From assembly GCA_017545905.1 (NCBI GenBank), contig JAFWXL010000098.1:1-52221 (forward strand): 52,221 nt of DNA. The letters run 5' to 3'. Source of the DNA: Clostridia bacterium (GTDB taxonomy: Bacteria > Bacillota > Clostridia > Christensenellales > Aristaeellaceae). Numbering within the stretch: the first letter of the stretch is position 1; each line of letters begins with the position of its first letter. This document shows, piece by piece, positions 47,978 through 52,221 of this stretch. The position numbers were made by a program, and so were the translations under genes. Below the pieces are notes generated by a model, which was not told the DNA's origin, made no database searches, and saw only the letters and a program-made list of their open reading frames with translations.

Positions 47978-48012
47978 AAGGGGTGCTGCCTGCACGGGCT
48001 GCGCCCCTTTTC
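47978..48012 (+). terminator. Attenuator-like hairpin between tctC and tctB
   Basis: 9-bp stem AAGGGGTGC/GCGCCCCTT (one G-T pair, 47978-47986 with 48001-48009), followed by only TTCCC. It is a weak terminator or mRNA-end stabiliser inside the operon. Confidence 0.6.
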
Positions 48013-48090
48013 CCAAATTGTAAGGATTGCTGCTATTTCGGACACAGCAGATGCTTTGCAGATATTACTTATTCAAGAAAGGAAATATCT

Positions 48091-48546
48091 ATGCATAAGG
48101 ACAAAATCATCGGCTTAGTTTCCTTTGCCCTCGGCGTCATTACGCTGATCGGCGCTTCAATGATCATGGTCGCCAAGATGGCCATTTCCATGGGTGATCC
48201 GGGACCTCTTGTTTTCCCATATGTGGCAGGCGGCCTGTTGACGATCTGCGGTATCGGTCTCTTCTTCAAATCTCATGCAGAGGAACCCGTCTTCATGAGC
48301 CGTCAGCAGTGGATGCGCGTGGCGACGCTCTTTGCGGCTTTCGTCGGTTATGTCGTTCTGCTGTATTTCTTTGGCTTTGTTCCAGCAACACCAGTGCTGC
48401 TTTTCGCGATGATCACAATGTTCTCAGGTGAAAAGAAAATCAGTATCCTTGTGCGCATTCTCTATTCTGTCATTGTGACGGCAATCATCTTTCTGTTCTT
48501 TGTCACGTTCCTCAAGACCAACATCCCGCAGGGCATCCTGTTTTAA
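48091..48546 (+). CDS. tctB: TctB small membrane subunit of the TTT transporter
   Basis: 151 residues, four membrane helices (about 7-27, 41-58, 74-94, 117-140), the usual design of the small poorly conserved TctB subunit. GDPGPLVFPYVAGGLLTICGIGLFF (about 35-59) is the most typical stretch. The ATG at 48091 has AAAGGA 6-7 bases upstream. It lies 18 bases before tctA. Confidence 0.9.
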   Translation: MHKDKIIGLVSFALGVITLIGASMIMVAKMAISMGDPGPLVFPYVAGGLLTICGIGLFFKSHAEEPVFMSRQQWMRVATLFAAFVGYVVLLYFFGFVPATPVLLFAMITMFSGEKKISILVRILYSVIVTAIIFLFFVTFLKTNIPQGILF

Positions 48547-48564
48547 AGGAAGGAGCAAAGAAAA

Positions 48565-50058
48565 ATGGGCGAATACATTCTTGCGGCTATAGCTTCTCTA
48601 GCCTCACCGCTGTGCATGGCGCTGATGTTTGCCGGTGTTGTTTCCGGCATCATTTTCGGCGCGATTCCTGGTCTTGGCGGCGGTATCCTGACCGTTCTCG
48701 TGCTTCCGCTGACCTATAAGCTCGATCCTGTCATTGCGATTGCTTTCCTTTGTGCGATCTATGTTGGCGGCACTTCCGGCTCCTACATCGGATCTGTTCT
48801 GATGGGCATTCCGGGCGACGTTGCCTCTGTGTCCACCGTATACGATGGCTATATGTTTACCAAGAAGGGCGATCCGGTCCGTGCGCTTTCTGCCTGCGCT
48901 GTCGCTAACTTCATCGGCACTGTTCCGTCTATGCTCGTCTGCATGCTGGCTTGTCCTGTGATATCCGCTATTGCCATTAAGCTTGGTCCGTGGGAGTTCT
49001 TTGCACTGAGCTTCTGCGCGATCTCCCTGATCGTTGCGCTTTCAAAGGAGAATATCTTCAAGGGTCTCATGGCTGCCGGTCTGGCGCTGCTTGTCAAATG
49101 CATCGGCATGGCTCCTGTCTGCGGTACGAAGCGCTTCACCTTCGGTTCCTACTATCTTTCCGGCGGTATCCCGCTGACCTGCATGTTCCTGGGCGTTTTT
49201 GCCGGTTCCACCATACTGCTTGAGTTCGGCAAGAATGCCAAGGCTGATACTGCCAGCCTCGTCAAGGTCAGCCGTTTCCGCTGGCCGGGCAAGGATCTCG
49301 CTGCCAATGTCGTCAATATTATCCGCTCCTGGGTCATCGGCCTGCTCATCGGCATACTGCCTGGCATGGGCTCCGGCCTTTCCAACGTCGTGGCTTATGC
49401 CAGTGCGAAGAGCGCTTCCAAGCATCCTGAGAAGTTCGGCAAGGGCTGCATCGACGGCGTTATTGCACCGGAGGTCGCCAATAATGCTTCTGTCGGCGGC
49501 GCTCTGATTCCCTTCATCTCTCTGGGTATTCCGGGCGACGGCTCTACGGCGCTTCTTCTGGGCGCTCTGACCGTTCAGGGCGTTATCACCGGCCCGCTGA
49601 TGATCCGTAATTATCCTTCCGTTGTCTACATGATCTATCTTGCCTGTATGGTCGGTGCGGCGATGGTACTCATTTTCCAGATCATCGGCATGCCGATCTT
49701 CCCGAGCATCCTTAAGATCCCGTATCACTATCTCTATCCGATCATCACTGTTCTGGTGTTCCTCGGAGCGTTTGTCAGCCAGGGCAACCTGTTTGCTATC
49801 ATCCTGACGCTCATCATGATGCTCCTGGGTGTATTCATGGCTTGGGCAGGATTGCCGACAACGCCGTTTATCCTCACCTTTGTCCTGGGCGATTTACTGG
49901 AAACCAACTTCCGCCGCGCTATGAGCTATTCCCGCAATGGCTTGCTGACCTTCTTCCAGCGTCCAGCCTCCTGTGTGCTGCTCATCGTTGCCATTGCCTT
50001 CATCCTATATAATCTGTTTGGTGACAAGGTCAAGGCGCTGATCAGCAAGAAGAAGTAA
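48565..50058 (+). CDS. tctA: TctA large membrane subunit of the TTT transporter
   Basis: 497 residues, about 12 helices. Conserved segments are GIIFGAIPGLGGGILTVLVLPLTY (about 28-51) and the mirrored second half GLLIGILPGMGSGLSNVVAYASAK (about 260-283). GDVASVSTVYDGYMFTKKGDP and GIPGDGSTALLLGALTVQG are also present. It co-transports the substrate with Na+ or H+. The ATG at 48565 follows AAGGAG by 9 bases. It comes before the IlvD/Edd gene by 27 bases. Confidence 0.95.
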   Translation: MGEYILAAIASLASPLCMALMFAGVVSGIIFGAIPGLGGGILTVLVLPLTYKLDPVIAIAFLCAIYVGGTSGSYIGSVLMGIPGDVASVSTVYDGYMFTKKGDPVRALSACAVANFIGTVPSMLVCMLACPVISAIAIKLGPWEFFALSFCAISLIVALSKENIFKGLMAAGLALLVKCIGMAPVCGTKRFTFGSYYLSGGIPLTCMFLGVFAGSTILLEFGKNAKADTASLVKVSRFRWPGKDLAANVVNIIRSWVIGLLIGILPGMGSGLSNVVAYASAKSASKHPEKFGKGCIDGVIAPEVANNASVGGALIPFISLGIPGDGSTALLLGALTVQGVITGPLMIRNYPSVVYMIYLACMVGAAMVLIFQIIGMPIFPSILKIPYHYLYPIITVLVFLGAFVSQGNLFAIILTLIMMLLGVFMAWAGLPTTPFILTFVLGDLLETNFRRAMSYSRNGLLTFFQRPASCVLLIVAIAFILYNLFGDKVKALISKKK

Positions 50059-50085
50059 TCCCTCAACCATGCCGAAGAGGAGAGA

Positions 50086-51837
50086 ATGATTATGGAACTC
50101 ATCAGTCAAAAAATGCGCAGGCTGGCGCCGGAAATGGATCCGCTGCGCATCGGTACCGGCTGGAAGCCGGAAGACCTTTCCAAGCCTCAGATCATGATTG
50201 AAAGCACCTTCGGTGACAGCCATCCAGGCAGCGGTCATCTGGATCAGCTGGTGGACGCGGCACGTCGCGGCGTGCAGGAAGCGGGCGGCTTCGGTGCACG
50301 CTACTACTGTACCGATATCTGTGATGGCGAGAGTCAGGGCACGGACGGCATCAACTTCAGCCTCGCAAGCCGCGAGATGATCGCCAATATGATCGAGATC
50401 CACGGCAACGCCACGCCCTTTGACGGAGGCGTATACATCGCCTCCTGCGATAAGGGTATGCCCGCCAATCTCATGGGTCTGGCTCGTGTGAACATGCCCT
50501 CCGTCGTCATGACCGGCGGCACGATGAGCGCTGGCCCGGAGCTACTGACGCTTGAACAGCTTGGCATGTACAATGCCAAGTTTGAGCGCGGCGAGATCAA
50601 CGAGGCGAAGCTCTGCTGGGCAAAGGAAAATGCTTGCCCCAGCTGCGGCGCATGCAGCTTCATCGGTACTGCCTCCACCATGCAGATCATGGCTGAAGCG
50701 CTGGGCCTGGCTCTGCCGGGCAGTGCGCTGCTTCCGGCGACCAGCCCGGACCTAATCAGCTATGCCTATGAAGCGGGGAAAAAAGCTGTAGAGCTGGCAC
50801 TCAAGGGCATTAAGCCATCTGACATCGTCACCATGAAGAGCATTGAGAATGCCATCATGGTACATGCCGCCATCTCCGGCAGCACAAACACCTTGCTGCA
50901 TCTCCCAGCGATTGCCCACGAGTTCGGCATTGAAATCGATGGCGACACCTTCGACCATCTGCATCGCGGTGCGCATTATCTGCTGGATATCCGTCCGGCA
51001 GGTCGCTGGCCAGCCGAATTCTTCTACTATGCAGGCGGTGTCCCGGCGATCATGGAGGAAATTCGCAGCGTGCTTCATCTGGATGTCATGACTGTCACCG
51101 GAAAGACACTGGGCGAGAATCTGGACGAGCTGAAGTCAAACGGTTTCTATGACCGCTGCAATACATGGTTGAAAGCAGCCAACGCCAAGTATGGCATCAA
51201 CATCACCCGTCAGGACATCATCCATCCCTTCGACAAGGCGATCGGTACGGACGGCAGCATTGCCATCCTCAAGGGCAATCTCGCGCCGGAGGGAGCAGTT
51301 ATTAAGCACACTGCCTGCCCAAAGGAAATGTTCCGTGCCGTACTTCGCGCAAGGCCGTTTGACAGCGACGAAGAATGTCTGGACGCTGTACTTCATCACA
51401 AAGTAGAGAAGGGTGACGCCGTATTCATCCGATACGAAGGCCCGAAGGCGAGCGGTATGCCGGAGATGTTCTACACAAGCGAAGCCATCAGCTCCGACAA
51501 GGAACTGGGCCGTGCCATCGCGCTCATCACCGACGGGCGCTTCTCCGGCGCTTCCACTGGCCCGGTCATCGGACATTGCAGCCCGGAGGCGCAGGACGGT
51601 GGGCCTATCGCGCTGGTCGCGGAAGGCGACCTCATCGAAATCGACGTGCCAGGTCGTGTATTGGCGATCGTCGGCGTTGCTGGTGAGCGCAAGACCCCTG
51701 AGGAAATCGATATGATTCTTGCCGAGCGCAAGAAGAACTTCGTGCCGAAGCCTCGTAAGTACAAGAATGGTACGCTTCGCCTCTTCTCTGAGCACGCCGC
51801 CTCTCCAATGAAGGGGGCCTATCTCAAATTCGACTGA
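50086..51837 (+). CDS. IlvD/Edd-family dehydratase, probably for a sugar acid
   Basis: 583 residues, the length of the IlvD/Edd family (dihydroxy-acid, 6-phosphogluconate and pentonate dehydratases). Iron-sulphur ligands are SCDKGMPANLMGL (about 123-135) and CPSCGACSFIGTASTMQ (about 183-199). TDICDGESQGTDGINFSLASREMIA (about 80-104) and TDGRFSGASTGPVIGHCSPEA (about 486-506) complete the active site. No other isoleucine/valine genes are nearby, while the upstream genes are a carboxylate transporter and a lactonase-like hydrolase. A sugar acid dehydratase making a 2-keto-3-deoxy acid is therefore favoured. The ATG at 50086 follows AAGAGGAG; 50092 is an alternative. Confidence 0.93.
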   Translation: MIMELISQKMRRLAPEMDPLRIGTGWKPEDLSKPQIMIESTFGDSHPGSGHLDQLVDAARRGVQEAGGFGARYYCTDICDGESQGTDGINFSLASREMIANMIEIHGNATPFDGGVYIASCDKGMPANLMGLARVNMPSVVMTGGTMSAGPELLTLEQLGMYNAKFERGEINEAKLCWAKENACPSCGACSFIGTASTMQIMAEALGLALPGSALLPATSPDLISYAYEAGKKAVELALKGIKPSDIVTMKSIENAIMVHAAISGSTNTLLHLPAIAHEFGIEIDGDTFDHLHRGAHYLLDIRPAGRWPAEFFYYAGGVPAIMEEIRSVLHLDVMTVTGKTLGENLDELKSNGFYDRCNTWLKAANAKYGINITRQDIIHPFDKAIGTDGSIAILKGNLAPEGAVIKHTACPKEMFRAVLRARPFDSDEECLDAVLHHKVEKGDAVFIRYEGPKASGMPEMFYTSEAISSDKELGRAIALITDGRFSGASTGPVIGHCSPEAQDGGPIALVAEGDLIEIDVPGRVLAIVGVAGERKTPEEIDMILAERKKNFVPKPRKYKNGTLRLFSEHAASPMKGAYLKFD

Positions 51838-51857
51838 TCAACGGATTCCGCAAAACG

Positions 51858-51890
51858 AAAGCTCGGTGTTGCACCCACCGAGCCTTTTTT
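51858..51890 (+). terminator. Terminator of the catabolic operon
   Basis: 8-bp stem GCTCGGTG/CACCGAGC (51861-51868 with 51876-51883), then CTTTTTT. The stem overlaps the TGCACCCACC motif, so the boundary motif and terminator share bases. Confidence 0.86.
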
Positions 51891-51991
51891 GCACCCAAGA
51901 ACCAATTTTTGCACCCAAATGCACCCAATGCAAAACGAAAGGGTTATTGCAAAACGATAGCCGGGAATTGTATTAGTTTTTGAGTCATTTC

Positions 51992-52021
51992 ACAAACCGC
52001 ACGTATCCGTGCGGTTTTTTA
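51992..52021 (+). terminator. Second hairpin terminator
   Basis: 10-bp stem AAACCGCACG/CGTGCGGTTT then TTTATG. It isolates the gene starting at 52169 from the operon. Confidence 0.82.
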
Positions 52022-52072
52022 TGTTTCCTTTTTTCTCTGTCTGCATATACAGAATCAAGGATTCATCCTTTC

Positions 52073-52101
52073 TTGTGTACATGAACATACTTTGGTATAA
52101 T
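52073..52101 (+). promoter_or_regulatory. Promoter of the gene at the right edge
   Basis: TTGTGT (52073-52078), 17-base spacer, TATAAT (52096-52101). Confidence 0.7.
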
Positions 52102-52168
52102 ATATAATAACATTTTGATTTTCAGTTTTTCTTAATACTACAACTCCTTACGAGAAAAGAGGTTACGC

Positions 52169-52221
52169 ATGGCGACTACACTTTCTCCAAATATAAACTG
52201 GCCAACCTTCGCCTATTGCAA
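52169..52221 (+). CDS. Start of a gene cut by the window edge
   Basis: AAGAGG 6 bases before ATG; reads MATTLSPNINWPTFAYC and runs off the window. Too short to identify, but promoter, ribosome site and frame agree. Confidence 0.5.
   Translation, partial: MATTLSPNINWPTFAYC

Larger units (their letters stand above)
51891..52168. other. Region after the operon with repeated motifs, a second terminator and a promoter
   Basis: No gene. It holds three TGCACCCA motifs and two CAAAACGAWAG motifs in 51890-51960, a second hairpin AAACCGCACG/CGTGCGGTTT with T run at 51994-52020, and a promoter at 52073-52101. Confidence 0.6.

Noticed and set aside
1-52221. CRISPR array or prophage
   Set aside because: No regularly spaced short repeats with unique spacers and no phage structural or lysis genes were seen.
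40457-52221. Island formed by site-specific integration into the 3' end of tRNA-Ala
   Set aside because: No copy of the tRNA 3' end was found near the right border and no integrase gene is present. Only the short inverted motifs support an island, so the integration mechanism is left open.

Overview
The window looks like chromosome of an anaerobic, endospore-forming member of the Clostridia (Bacillota). The evidence is the sporulation pair yabP-yabQ next to a DivIC-type gene, an HU gene beside a YabN/MazG gene, Gram-positive style GGAGG ribosome binding sites, many TTGACA-17-TATAAT promoters, a CPBP protease, a bifunctional GT2-GtrA protein, a YfhO protein and oxygen-sensitive chemistry (4Fe-4S ferredoxin, an NrdD-tail-like protein, a sodium-pump decarboxylase subunit). 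Base composition is GC-rich for this group, so long antisense open frames are common and were discarded. I cannot name a genus from this sequence.

Layout of 1-40 kb (mostly minus strand, housekeeping). Two CAT-anticodon tRNAs (one an initiator tRNA) open the window, followed by Ppx/GppA and divIC-yabQ-yabP. An orphan solute-binding protein, a Rossmann-like protein and a Wzx/MATE-like flippase come next. Then come a serine hydrolase, an OadB-type Na+ pump subunit with a 50-residue OadG-like partner, a large ferritin-like protein, and a three-gene cassette resembling a type VII secretion effector locus (effector-like protein, DUF4176 protein, small membrane protein). Two AEC transporters flank a DUF362 ferredoxin. 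After that come HU, YabN/MazG, a glycosyltransferase, a coiled-coil protein, coaD, rsmD, alr with 5-formyl-THF cyclo-ligase, a YkvI-like protein converging on a catalytically dead M1-peptidase-like protein, a kinase, a PHP phosphatase, an amino-acid kinase, rlmH, CPBP, GT2-GtrA, trpS, an NrdD-tail protein, YfhO, a sirtuin, recO, a YjdF-like protein, a CcdA-TlpA fusion and a ZIP metal transporter behind a Fur-type box.

Layout of 40.3-52.2 kb (mostly plus strand, accessory). A tRNA-Ala(CGC) with a truncated twin sits at the junction. Beyond it lie a secreted FMN-binding protein and a secreted FAD-dependent reductase, a TetR regulator, an N-terminally truncated IS630-family transposase, and a catabolic operon controlled by a FadR-type regulator: metallo-beta-lactamase-fold hydrolase, TctC-TctB-TctA tripartite tricarboxylate transporter and an IlvD/Edd dehydratase. 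A near-identical 20-bp operator lies at the regulator's own promoter and at the operon promoter. Short sequence motifs recur, inverted, at the two edges of this segment, which suggests an acquired island.

The least ordinary parts are the type VII-like cassette, the secreted flavin reductase pair, the FadR-controlled transport and dehydratase operon, the OadB/mini-OadG pair with no carboxylase, and the dead M1 peptidase. No CRISPR array or prophage was seen.
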